Below, in pieces: positions 10,089-18,423 of a DNA stretch of 64,000 nt. A model generated the notes under the pieces. It made no database searches. It was not told where the DNA came from and saw only the letters and a list, made by a program, of their open reading frames with translations. The number at the start of each line of letters is the position of its first letter. The stretch's first letter is position 1. The DNA comes from Mucilaginibacter pineti. Lineage in GTDB: Bacteria > Bacteroidota > Bacteroidia > Sphingobacteriales > Sphingobacteriaceae. The stretch lies in assembly GCF_900101875.1 (NCBI RefSeq), contig NZ_FNAI01000001.1, positions 496,001 through 560,000 on the forward strand. The letters run 5' to 3'. The position numbers were made by a program, and so were the translations under genes.

Positions 10089-12485
10089 ATGCAGGCTGTA
10101 CTTAAACGCGCAAAAAGTTATTTTAAAAAACCAAAAGTAATACTTCTGCTTGTATTCTTACTTGTTTTAACCTCACTGTTTTGGTTTTGTTTACCAAGCC
10201 CGCTGTTTAAAAGTCCAACATCCTACGTTATCGACGATGACCAGGGCCAGCTTTTGGGCGCATCTATTGCTACCGACGGACAATGGCGTTTCCCCTATAA
10301 CGATAGCGTGCCCGCCAAATTTAAGCAGTGCATCATCGCTTTTGAAGATAAACGCTTTGAACATCATCCCGGATTTGACGCACTGGCTTTCGGGAGGGCC
10401 ATACGGCAAAACCTAAGATCGAGCAAGGTGACAAGCGGCGGCAGTACGCTCACTATGCAGGTGATACGCCTGGCTACCAAACACAAGCGCAATATCTGGT
10501 ATAAAATGCTGGAAATATTTATGGCCATGCGCTTGGAACTCACCTACAACAAAGCCCAAATACTGGCACTTTACAGCAGTAACGCCCCTTTCGGCACTAA
10601 CGTAATTGGTTTGGATGCCGCTTCATGGCGGTATTTTGGGCGCAGCCCGGATAAACTTTCCTGGGGCGAAACGGCGGCAATGGCGGTTTTGCCAAATTCA
10701 CCATCATTGGTGCATCCCGGCAAGAACCGCGCCATCCTGTTAAAAAAACGCAACCTGCTGCTGAACCGTCTGCACAAACAGGGCATTATTGACAGTGCCA
10801 CCTGCGCCCTTGCCGAATTAGAACCTGTACCCGACAGGCCAATGCCCTTACCGCAGCTTGCCCCTCACCTGCTGCAACGCTTCAAGAATGACCACCAGGC
10901 CAGGCCACTGGGCGATACGCGTATCGAAACCAGCATAAAATCATCATTACAGGAGCAGGTGAACGATATTTTGGAGCAACACCACCAGGTTTTAAAGGCT
11001 AATGATATCAATAACATAGCGGCCATTGTTTTAGATGTGGAAACCGGGGCAACGCTGGCCTACGCCGGTAATATATCGCACCGCGAAGACCCGCAAATGG
11101 AAAGTGATGTGGATGTGATAGACGCACCACGTAGTCCGGGTAGTACGCTAAAACCCTTGCTATATGCCTCTATGCTGCATGGCGGTTTAATATTACCCAA
11201 TAGTTTACTGCCCGATGTGCCCACGCTGATAGCCGGTTACCATCCCGAGAACTTTGACCTGGGGTACGATGGCGCTGTACCTGCGTCAAGGGCCTTATCG
11301 CGCTCGTTGAATGTGCCCGCTGTAAAAATGCTGCAGCAATTCAAGTACGAACGTTTTTACGACTTTTTGCACAAGGCCGGCATTACCACCCTCACCAAAC
11401 CAGCCGACCATTACGGGCTTTCGCTGATCCTTGGCGGTGGCGAAAATACCCTTTGGGAACTAAGCGGCGCTTACGCGGATATGGCGCGGGTGCTAAATCA
11501 TTACAACAAGTATAACGGGCAATATGATCCGGCAGATTTTCATAGTCCGGTTTACACTGTGCCTCAAGAAACAAAACCGGTTTTGGAAAAGTCGGGCTTG
11601 CTGGATGCGGCATCAATCTATTATACCTTTCAGGCGATGGAAGAGGTTATGCGTCCCGGCGAAGAAATGCTTTGGCAGCAATTCAGCTCAACCCAGCGGG
11701 TGGCCTGGAAAACCGGTACAAGCTTTGGTTTTCGCGATGGATGGGCCATTGGCATTACCCCTAAATACGTAGTTGGCGTGTGGGTGGGCAATACCGATGG
11801 CGAAGGCCGGCCGGGCCTAACTGGGATCAACACAGCTGCCCCTGCCCTGTTCGAGATCTTCAGGCTGCTGCCCGTATCGCGCGATTGGTTTGATATGCCC
11901 ACCGGCGAAATGGTGAAAATTAACGTATGCCACCAAAGCGGCTACCGCGCTGGGCAATACTGCGAGGATGTGGACGAAATGCTGGTGCCTAAAAGTGGTT
12001 TAAAAGCTCCGGTTTGTCCGTATCACCAGCTTATCCACCTATCAGCCGATGGTAAGTATCAGGTGAACGGTAATTGTGAGTCGCCGGATAAAATACTGAA
12101 CAAAAAATGGTTTGTGCTGCCGCCTTCAATGGAGTATTATTACAAGGCCCGCAATTACCAGTACCATGTGCTGCCGCCATTTAGGGATGGCTGTACCCAG
12201 GCCGAAAACAACAACGCCATGGAAGTCATATACCCGAAGGATGGCGCAAAAATATATGTGCCGCTGGAAGCAGATGGGTCCCGCGGGCGGATGATTTGCA
12301 ATGCCGCCCATCGCCTGCCCGGGATGAAAATTTTTTGGCACCTGGATGATCAATATGTTGGCGAAACGCAGGACTTTCACCAGATGGCACTGAACCCGCC
12401 GCCGGGTAAACATATCCTCACACTGGTTGACGGAAATGGCAACACCATCAACATAGGCTTTGAAATTTTGAGCAAAGACCGTTAA
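10089..12485 (+). CDS. pbpC: Penicillin-binding protein 1C (bifunctional peptidoglycan synthase)
   Basis: Polymerises and crosslinks peptidoglycan. I chose ATG at 10089; a TTG one codon earlier is possible. An inner-membrane anchor lies at about residues 18-36. The GT51 transglycosylase follows with FEDKRFEHHPG and GGSTLTMQ. The transpeptidase has SPGSTLKP (nucleophile Ser in STLK), SRSLN and WKTGTS. A Cys-containing C-terminal domain (about 680-798) matches the BiPBP_C region typical of the 1C class. At 798 aa it is the usual length. The alpha-2-macroglobulin partner often next to pbpC is not in this window. Confidence 0.93.
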   Translation: MQAVLKRAKSYFKKPKVILLLVFLLVLTSLFWFCLPSPLFKSPTSYVIDDDQGQLLGASIATDGQWRFPYNDSVPAKFKQCIIAFEDKRFEHHPGFDALAFGRAIRQNLRSSKVTSGGSTLTMQVIRLATKHKRNIWYKMLEIFMAMRLELTYNKAQILALYSSNAPFGTNVIGLDAASWRYFGRSPDKLSWGETAAMAVLPNSPSLVHPGKNRAILLKKRNLLLNRLHKQGIIDSATCALAELEPVPDRPMPLPQLAPHLLQRFKNDHQARPLGDTRIETSIKSSLQEQVNDILEQHHQVLKANDINNIAAIVLDVETGATLAYAGNISHREDPQMESDVDVIDAPRSPGSTLKPLLYASMLHGGLILPNSLLPDVPTLIAGYHPENFDLGYDGAVPASRALSRSLNVPAVKMLQQFKYERFYDFLHKAGITTLTKPADHYGLSLILGGGENTLWELSGAYADMARVLNHYNKYNGQYDPADFHSPVYTVPQETKPVLEKSGLLDAASIYYTFQAMEEVMRPGEEMLWQQFSSTQRVAWKTGTSFGFRDGWAIGITPKYVVGVWVGNTDGEGRPGLTGINTAAPALFEIFRLLPVSRDWFDMPTGEMVKINVCHQSGYRAGQYCEDVDEMLVPKSGLKAPVCPYHQLIHLSADGKYQVNGNCESPDKILNKKWFVLPPSMEYYYKARNYQYHVLPPFRDGCTQAENNNAMEVIYPKDGAKIYVPLEADGSRGRMICNAAHRLPGMKIFWHLDDQYVGETQDFHQMALNPPPGKHILTLVDGNGNTINIGFEILSKDR

Positions 12486-12490
12486 AAGCA

Positions 12491-12528
12491 GCTGACGCGT
12501 GCTGACGAGGTACTGACGGCTGCTGACG
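12491..12528. repeat. Four phased ctgacg repeats
   Basis: GCTGACG-like words start at 12491, 12501, 12512 (ACTGACG) and 12522, i.e. every 10-11 bases, just after the PBP1C stop and upstream of the lipoprotein promoter motif. The helical spacing would suit a protein-binding array, but a recent slippage duplication is equally possible. Confidence 0.5.
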
Positions 12529-12554
12529 CCGGCTTATAAAATATTGATAAACAA

Positions 12555-12582
12555 TACCCAACGTTTGCCTTAATTGATACGA
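12555..12582 (+). promoter_or_regulatory. Candidate ECF sigma promoter of the lipoprotein gene
   Basis: Contains tacccaacgtttg, 9 variable bases, then atacga. The same two blocks at the same spacing recur at 13510-13537, upstream of the ECF sigma operon. An AAC core in the -35 region and a CG-containing -10 separated by about 16 bases fit ECF promoters in general. It is 39 bases upstream of the lipoprotein ATG. Confidence 0.6.
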
Positions 12583-12621
12583 TGATGCAATAAAGAGATC
12601 ATTAATTAATCAATTAAAAAC

Positions 12622-13404
12622 ATGAAAAATTTCACCTACACTATCCTTGCCATGGTACTGGCATTTTTTCTGATTCAAAGCTGCAACAAAATGAACGACC
12701 CGGCCAACAACGGAAAAATTGTGGCAACCAAAACCCTGGTAAAAATCTACGAGCTCGATTCGCTGTCGCTGGTTGGTACCACAACCCAGGATTCAGTTCA
12801 ATGGAGCGTTTCACCTTCCGGTTTTAACGGCCTTTCTCATCAAGGTGGCAGGGCTCGTGTTCTTTTCACAAAAGCAGGAAGCTACACAGTAACAGCGAGT
12901 AAAATTGGCGGTATACCAGCCAGTATTGTTATTAAAGTAAGCGCCGATTCTGTATCAAACCCAACACACCCTATCGATACCCCGGTAATACCTATTGATT
13001 CAGTGAAGATCACCCAATTAACCGGCGATCAGATCACCTTACACCCTTCTATTTATCAAAAAACCGATAGCGTGGGTGTTCAGTTTAATGCCATCACAAC
13101 AAACCTATACTGCTCAAGAGGTACGCTGCAATACAATGCTACCGTTTCTCCGAGCAAGAGCTTTGTATTTGATTTTCTGAACGTTCGCGGGCCAATTATT
13201 TGTACCGGCACAAGTGATATCCCAATGGTTATATCTCCATTACCTTTATGGAAAATATACATGGGCAATGGCACTTACCCGCTTAAAGCTACTTTAAACG
13301 GCACTACCTACACCGGCAGCATAATAGTATCGGCCACAACCGTAACTTTCGATTGGAACTATACTTCGGGAATTGTAATAGCGCCCAAGGTATTTAACAG
13401 GTAA
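12622..13404 (+). CDS. Putative lipoprotein of unknown function with PKD/Ig-like region
   Basis: A 260-aa exported protein. The N terminus has a short basic start, a hydrophobic stretch and the lipobox LIQSC (Cys at about residue 21), so it is probably a lipoprotein. Residues 45-110 form a beta-rich segment (WSVSPSGF...GSYTVTAS) resembling PKD/Ig-like domains. The remainder is also beta-strand rich, ending in FDWNYTSG. There is no catalytic motif. It is followed by a strong terminator. It is preceded by the same promoter-like motif as the downstream ECF sigma operon, so it may be a target of that sigma factor (inference). Function is not recognised. Confidence 0.75.
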   Translation: MKNFTYTILAMVLAFFLIQSCNKMNDPANNGKIVATKTLVKIYELDSLSLVGTTTQDSVQWSVSPSGFNGLSHQGGRARVLFTKAGSYTVTASKIGGIPASIVIKVSADSVSNPTHPIDTPVIPIDSVKITQLTGDQITLHPSIYQKTDSVGVQFNAITTNLYCSRGTLQYNATVSPSKSFVFDFLNVRGPIICTGTSDIPMVISPLPLWKIYMGNGTYPLKATLNGTTYTGSIIVSATTVTFDWNYTSGIVIAPKVFNR

Positions 13405-13421
13405 TGTTTTAGATTTGACCT

Positions 13422-13455
13422 AAAGGAAACCGGTTATTTATGGCCGGTTTCCTTT
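13422..13455 (+). terminator. Intrinsic terminator after lipoprotein gene
   Basis: A perfect 12-bp stem (aaaggaaaccgg / ccggtttccttt) with a 10-base loop, starting 18 bases after the lipoprotein stop. The U-tract is partly inside the 3' arm. Confidence 0.85.
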
Positions 13456-13509
13456 AAAATTTAATAAATTATACCTGCTTTGATAAATTGTAAAAAATAT
13501 TTTTGTTTT

Positions 13510-13537
13510 TACCCAACGTTTGATAACCGGTATACGA
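13510..13537 (+). promoter_or_regulatory. Candidate autoregulatory ECF sigma promoter
   Basis: tacccaacgtttg-N9-atacga, identical in both blocks and in spacing to 12555-12582. It lies 39 bases upstream of the sigma factor ATG, the same offset as in the lipoprotein gene. ECF sigma factors commonly autoregulate. A separate TATTTTTG box at 13498-13505 could serve the housekeeping sigma factor. Confidence 0.6.
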
Positions 13538-13575
13538 AGAGGAGTTTACAGGCACTTATGTGCGTATATTTTTAA

Positions 13576-14163
13576 ATGAATCTTTCCAAAAAGCAGGCAG
13601 AAAAGCTGGTAAAAGGATGTATAAATAACGACCGCACGGCACAGGAAGCCTTGTACGGGCTATTTCATGCCGAAATGCTGCGTGTATGCTACAACTATTT
13701 GCCCGATAAAGAGCTGGCTAAAGAAGCTTTTAATTCGGGTTTTCTAAAAGTATTTCAATCAATAAAAAGCTTTGATATTGAAAAAGGTGTATTGGGTGGC
13801 TGGATCAGGAAGATCATGATCTACACATCAATAGACCTATGCCGCAAAGAACTGAAATTTAATACGGTAAGTATTGATACGCAGGATACGGAAGACTATT
13901 TCATAGCACCACAGGTATTAGAGAAGCTTTATTTTGAGGACATCCTCCAAAACATCCGCACGCTGCCTTTTGCCACCCAAACCGTATTTAACCTATCGGT
14001 GATGGATGGGTTTACGCACAAAGAAATAGGCGAACAATTAAACATAAGCGAAGGAACATCGCGCTGGCATTTGGCCGAAGCAAAAAGAAAATTAAGGGAG
14101 TTACTGGAAACATTAGCAAATACCGGTACCCAGCCAAAAGAAAGGAGTGAAAAAAACAAATGA
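13576..14163 (+). CDS. RNA polymerase sigma factor, ECF subfamily
   Basis: 195 aa with the two-domain ECF layout. Region 2 is at about 20-90 (LFHAEMLRVCYNYLPDKELAKEAF, then WIRKIMIYTSIDLCRKE). Region 4 is at about 125-180, with a helix-turn-helix (FTHKEIGEQLNISEGTSRWHLAEAKRKLREL). The start overlaps no other gene. The stop overlaps the start of the next gene (ATGA at 14160-14163), so the two are translationally coupled. The partner has a membrane anchor near its N terminus and is the obvious candidate for its regulator. The upstream motif shared with the lipoprotein gene suggests autoregulation. The inducing signal is unknown, probably envelope-related. Confidence 0.92.
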   Translation: MNLSKKQAEKLVKGCINNDRTAQEALYGLFHAEMLRVCYNYLPDKELAKEAFNSGFLKVFQSIKSFDIEKGVLGGWIRKIMIYTSIDLCRKELKFNTVSIDTQDTEDYFIAPQVLEKLYFEDILQNIRTLPFATQTVFNLSVMDGFTHKEIGEQLNISEGTSRWHLAEAKRKLRELLETLANTGTQPKERSEKNK

Positions 14164-15818
14164 AAAATTCATTAAACTACCTTGATCTTTGGCAAAAAAA
14201 GAGAAATGAACTCCCTGTAACAGATGAACCAAAACAGGATTGGCTGGCTATGCAGGCACTTTTAAATGTGCACTTGCCAAGCCCTGTTGTAAAGCCTTCC
14301 ATTGGTTCGAAAGTGATAAAGGTTGTAAAAGGATTAAAAACCGGATCAATAATAACTGCTTCATTATCAGCAGCGGCATTTATTGGTGTTTTGGCCTATA
14401 TTTATGTAGCTAAAATTAAACCACATCATCCGCAGAATAATAACAGCAAGAAGCATGGTGTGGTAGTTGATAAAGACAGCCTGTTGAATACCTTGAAAGC
14501 CGATTCATTAAATTTAGCTGATAGCGTAAAATATGAAGATAGCTTGTCGGTTAAAAAGGATAGCTTATCTCAAACAACACCGCCTGATAACGTCAGCGGT
14601 GCTGATTCTGCTGCAAATACAGATGCCAAAGACGCTGTAAATAAAAACACATCAGCAAATAATAAGCTTAATGGTAGTGCTGGAGGCGGCAATAACGGGA
14701 ACAACCCCAGTGCGGGCATATCAAACGGAAGAAATTTACCTGGTAACCTATTGGGCGGAAATGGGCGAACGGGAAACAAACCTGGTAAAAACAATGCTTT
14801 GCTTACAGGTGGGCATAATGCAGGGCCTAAAAACAGTTCGGGAACCGATCAGGATAGTAAGGTTAACAATAGCAATCCCTTGAACCAAACGGCGGTTATG
14901 GGGGCAAACAGTTACCTGTCGCAGCGTTTGATATGGAATGCCGATAGTTTGCAGAATGATCTGAATAATTTCTTGCAGCCGCAATCAAACCAGGCTACAC
15001 CCAATTATATAGGAAGTTTTGGACAATCTGCAGCTATAGCAAATAAGATTGGTATGGGCTTGAACAAACCCATAAATAAGCCATCGGATGTAATCCAAAA
15101 GGTAAAAAAAGAAAAAGCACCTAAGGTAACTAAACCGTCTAAAAACAAGACCGGCTCATCGTCGTTATCAAATATAGATTTTGGGATCATGGCAGGTGTA
15201 AATGCCTCAAATAGCTTTACCCAGAAGGCACAAAACAGTAATTTCTACGGAAGTTTCCCTGTCGATCTTTATTTGGGATTGTTCGGCACCTATAACTTCA
15301 ACAGTAAATTTGCGGTAAACGTGCAGGTAAAGGGCCTCAATCCGCTGAAATTAAGCGGTGCATATACCCATGCCAACGCCAGCAAAACAGATACCGGATT
15401 GGTAGACTCGGGCGAAACCCTGCGGATAAAGGATTCACGAAAAGCCTATTTTATAAACGTGCCTGTGCATTTTGTGTACAAGATCAACAAATATGTAGGC
15501 GTTAAGGCAGGTCCGGTTATTAATATTCCGGTGAAGCAGGTGAACGGCAATGCAGTATTACAGCCTGTAAAGATCATGACAGATACGCCATACTTTAAAA
15601 ATATAAACAAGCAGTTAAGCGCCACCCAATACCAGCAAAAGATAAATTTCGGGCTCTCGGGAGGGGTAACGTTGCAGTATCAGCGTTTTTTACTGGAGGC
15701 AACCTACAATAAAAGTTTTAGCAGTTACCGGGTGGTATCTGATTTGGGGAGCTATAGCCAAAATCCAGGATCGGTACAAATATCCATCGGTTTTCAGCTT
15801 AATAAACCTAAAAAATAG
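14160..15818 (+). CDS. Membrane-anchored protein with long linker and C-terminal beta-barrel, putative sigma regulator
   Basis: 552 aa. Residues 1-60 are cytoplasmic-like and charged. One strong transmembrane helix lies at about 62-84. Residues 90-335 are a low-complexity linker rich in Asn, Ser, Gly, Asp and Lys. From about 338 to the end, alternating strands (FGIMAGVNAS ... ISIGFQLNKPKK) look like an outer-membrane beta-barrel domain of the PorT/OMP_b-brl type. It is translationally coupled to the ECF sigma factor. I infer that the short N terminus may bind the sigma factor and that the protein could span from inner to outer membrane. There is no recognisable FecR or ZAS domain. Similar architectures occur in related bacteria, annotated only as beta-barrel proteins. 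Confidence 0.75.
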   Translation: MKNSLNYLDLWQKKRNELPVTDEPKQDWLAMQALLNVHLPSPVVKPSIGSKVIKVVKGLKTGSIITASLSAAAFIGVLAYIYVAKIKPHHPQNNNSKKHGVVVDKDSLLNTLKADSLNLADSVKYEDSLSVKKDSLSQTTPPDNVSGADSAANTDAKDAVNKNTSANNKLNGSAGGGNNGNNPSAGISNGRNLPGNLLGGNGRTGNKPGKNNALLTGGHNAGPKNSSGTDQDSKVNNSNPLNQTAVMGANSYLSQRLIWNADSLQNDLNNFLQPQSNQATPNYIGSFGQSAAIANKIGMGLNKPINKPSDVIQKVKKEKAPKVTKPSKNKTGSSSLSNIDFGIMAGVNASNSFTQKAQNSNFYGSFPVDLYLGLFGTYNFNSKFAVNVQVKGLNPLKLSGAYTHANASKTDTGLVDSGETLRIKDSRKAYFINVPVHFVYKINKYVGVKAGPVINIPVKQVNGNAVLQPVKIMTDTPYFKNINKQLSATQYQQKINFGLSGGVTLQYQRFLLEATYNKSFSSYRVVSDLGSYSQNPGSVQISIGFQLNKPKK

Positions 15819-15914
15819 TACGATAAAAATTACATCCATATAACTTAAAACACACCATACAAAACAGCCGTAAGCTAAACATTCCCTATATTGGCTCAAT
15901 AAATTTAATTTTGC

Positions 15915-16628
15915 ATGCTTGAACAGTATGATCTGCATAATTTATTGGTGATTGATATTGAAACTGTACCCCAATACAGCAGCCACGAACAACTGCCCGA
16001 AAATTTGCAAAAGCTTTGGGAGCTGAAAACGCAAAATATGCGAAAAGAGGAAACTCCAGACAGCTTTTATGAACGCGCCGGCATCTGGGCCGAATTTGGT
16101 AAGATAGTTTGCATATCGGTAGGCTTATTTACGGGCAATAAAAGCAACATCGGCTTACGCATAAAATCTTTTGCCGGGCACGATGAAAAGGAACTACTAA
16201 GCAACTTTTCGGCATTGTTATTTAGCCAGCCGCCTAATTTGGTATTGTGTGCGCATAACGGGAAGGAATTTGATTTCCCTTACCTCTGCCGCAGACTGCT
16301 TATTAATGGATTACCGTTCCCTCCGCAGCTACAACTGGCGGGTAAAAAGCCCTGGGAGATCATCCACCTGGATACGATGGAGCTATGGAAATTTGGCGAT
16401 TATAAAAACTACACTTCGCTAAACCTGCTCACAGCCATTTTTGATATCCCTACCCCAAAAGATGATATAGACGGCAGCATGGTTGGTCATGTTTACTGGA
16501 ATGAGAACCAGCTTGATCGTATTTCCACTTACTGCCAGAAAGATGTTGTAGCCACCGCCCAATTGCTAAGACGATACCGCGGCGAGGAGTTAATTAAAGA
16601 CGAAATGATAACCATAGTTGGGCAATAA
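15915..16628 (+). CDS. 3'-5' exonuclease, DEDDy superfamily (DNA polymerase B exonuclease-like)
   Basis: 237 aa. Exo I motif VIDIETVPQ near residue 12-20 gives the Asp/Glu pair. Exo II is in CAHNGKEFDFPYLCRR. Exo III is TYCQKDVVA with the Tyr-x3-Asp spacing of DEDDy enzymes. It fits the predicted PolB-like 3'-5' exonuclease family (DNA_pol_B_exo2), with a probable role in DNA or RNA end processing. A TAATTTTG box abuts the ATG (15906-15913). If it is a real -7 element, transcription would begin at or after the start codon, so either the box is chance or the true start is a little downstream. The stop overlaps the next ATG by one base (TAATG). Confidence 0.85.
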   Translation: MLEQYDLHNLLVIDIETVPQYSSHEQLPENLQKLWELKTQNMRKEETPDSFYERAGIWAEFGKIVCISVGLFTGNKSNIGLRIKSFAGHDEKELLSNFSALLFSQPPNLVLCAHNGKEFDFPYLCRRLLINGLPFPPQLQLAGKKPWEIIHLDTMELWKFGDYKNYTSLNLLTAIFDIPTPKDDIDGSMVGHVYWNENQLDRISTYCQKDVVATAQLLRRYRGEELIKDEMITIVGQ

Positions 16629-18340
16629 TGCTTAAAGTAAATAACCTGTCGGTTAGTTTTAAAACGGATAAAGGCTTATTTCAGGCAGTAAAAAATGTGT
16701 CATTCACTTTAAAAAAGGGTGAAACAATAGGTATAGTGGGCGAATCCGGCTCAGGAAAATCGGTAACATCCCTTGCTTTGATGCGTTTGCTCAATAAAAA
16801 TGAAACCGTACTCGGCGGCCAGGCATTGTTGAACGGGGCAAGTCTTTGCCAACTGCCAGAAGACGCCATGCGCAAGATTCGTGGTAACCGCATGGCCATG
16901 ATATTCCAGGAACCCATGACCTCGCTTAATCCAGTGCTTACCTGCGGTTTTCAAATAACAGAAGCAATTCAGCTGCACCTGGGCGTAAGTAAGAGTGAGG
17001 CGAAAAAACAAACGCTGGCATTATTTAATGAAGTGCAACTTCCCCGACCAGCGGTTATATTTGATAGTTATCCGCACCAAATTTCGGGCGGGCAAAAGCA
17101 AAGGGTGATGATTGCTATGGCGCTTTCCTGCAACCCGGAGATCCTTATTGCAGATGAGCCTACCACAGCGCTTGATGTTACGGTGCAAAAGGCCATCATT
17201 GAGCTTTTACTCAGCCTCAAAGCCATCAGGCAGATGAGCCTGCTGTTTATATCGCATGACCTGGGCGTTATTAAAGAAATTGCCGACCGCGTGATGGTGA
17301 TGTACAAAGGCGAAATTGTAGAAGAGGCATCGGTAAGTGAATTGTTTGCCCATCCCAAACATCCTTACACCAAGGGCTTGCTGGCTTGCAGGCCATCGCC
17401 TAAACAACACCTGAAGAAATTACCCGTGGTGGCCGATTTTTTTGATGCTGATAAAACTGAAAGCGCCCTGTCAACAACTATAGAAACCATAAGGGCACGC
17501 TATAACTATACCGAAAAGGAAATAACTGAAAGGCGAACCAAACTCTATCAGCAACAGCCACTGCTAAAGGTAGATCATCTATCTACCTGGTTCCCGGGCC
17601 GCGCGGGATTATTCGGACAGTCGGGTAAAGCTGTTAAGGCGGTGAACAATGTAAGTTTTGATGTTTATCCCGGCGAAACACTGGGGCTTGTTGGCGAATC
17701 GGGCTGCGGCAAAACAACGCTTGGTCGTACTATTTTACGCTTGATAGAACCCACGGCCGGGCAGGTTAGTTTTGACGGTACCGATCTGGGTAAACTTAAA
17801 AAGAACGACCTGCGCGAAATTCGCCGCGATATTCAGATCATTTTCCAGGATCCTTACTCCTCTTTAAATCCGCGATTAACCGTTGGGCAATCTATCATGG
17901 AACCTTTGCAGGTACACGGGTTTTACAGTAATAATACCAAGCGCAAGCAAAAAGTACTGGAACTGCTGCAAAGAGTAAACCTGCAGCCCGAACATTTCGA
18001 CAGGTACCCGCATGAGTTTTCTGGTGGCCAAAGGCAGCGGATCGTAATTGCAAGGGCGCTGGCGCTTCAGCCTAAATTTATTATCTGCGATGAATCTGTT
18101 TCGGCGCTTGACGTATCGGTGCAGGCGCAGGTGCTTAACCTTATCAGGGAGCTACAGGAGGAATTTAAGCTTACCTATATCTTTATATCGCATGATCTGG
18201 CTGTAATTAAACATATCTCCGACAGGATGATGGTGATGAATAAGGGTGAAATTGTAGAAACAGGTTATCCCGATGATATTTACTATCACCCTAAACAGGA
18301 ATATACAAAAAGACTGATAGCATCTATACCGCAAGGTTGA
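16628..18340 (+). CDS. Duplicated ABC transporter ATPase, dipeptide/oligopeptide type
   Basis: 570 aa with two complete nucleotide-binding domains in one chain, as in YejF/GsiA. The first half has GESGSGKS (Walker A), QISGGQKQR (signature) and ADEPTTALD (Walker B). The second half has [17 protein letters not shown] and [10 protein letters not shown], with His switches in ISHDL in both. Each half ends in the oligopeptide-transporter tail ([24 protein letters not shown]). It should energise uptake of peptides or glutathione-like compounds. No permease or binding protein gene is nearby, so its partners are elsewhere. It is translationally coupled to the upstream exonuclease. Confidence 0.93.
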   Translation: MLKVNNLSVSFKTDKGLFQAVKNVSFTLKKGETIGIVGESGSGKSVTSLALMRLLNKNETVLGGQALLNGASLCQLPEDAMRKIRGNRMAMIFQEPMTSLNPVLTCGFQITEAIQLHLGVSKSEAKKQTLALFNEVQLPRPAVIFDSYPHQISGGQKQRVMIAMALSCNPEILIADEPTTALDVTVQKAIIELLLSLKAIRQMSLLFISHDLGVIKEIADRVMVMYKGEIVEEASVSELFAHPKHPYTKGLLACRPSPKQHLKKLPVVADFFDADKTESALSTTIETIRARYNYTEKEITERRTKLYQQQPLLKVDHLSTWFPGRAGLFGQSGKAVKAVNNVSFDVYPGETLGLVGESGCGKTTLGRTILRLIEPTAGQVSFDGTDLGKLKKNDLREIRRDIQIIFQDPYSSLNPRLTVGQSIMEPLQVHGFYSNNTKRKQKVLELLQRVNLQPEHFDRYPHEFSGGQRQRIVIARALALQPKFIICDESVSALDVSVQAQVLNLIRELQEEFKLTYIFISHDLAVIKHISDRMMVMNKGEIVETGYPDDIYYHPKQEYTKRLIASIPQG

Positions 18341-18423
18341 TAGAATAGCGGTTGTTAACTACATGTTTCACCCCCTATCCATGCTAACAGCTAAATTCCG
18401 TATCTTTACACAAATACATTTGT

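Noticed and set aside
15906..15913. TAATTTTG as promoter of the exonuclease gene
   Set aside because: It abuts the ATG, so the start of transcription would lie at or past the start codon, and no -33 element is at a fitting distance; noted only in the gene entry.
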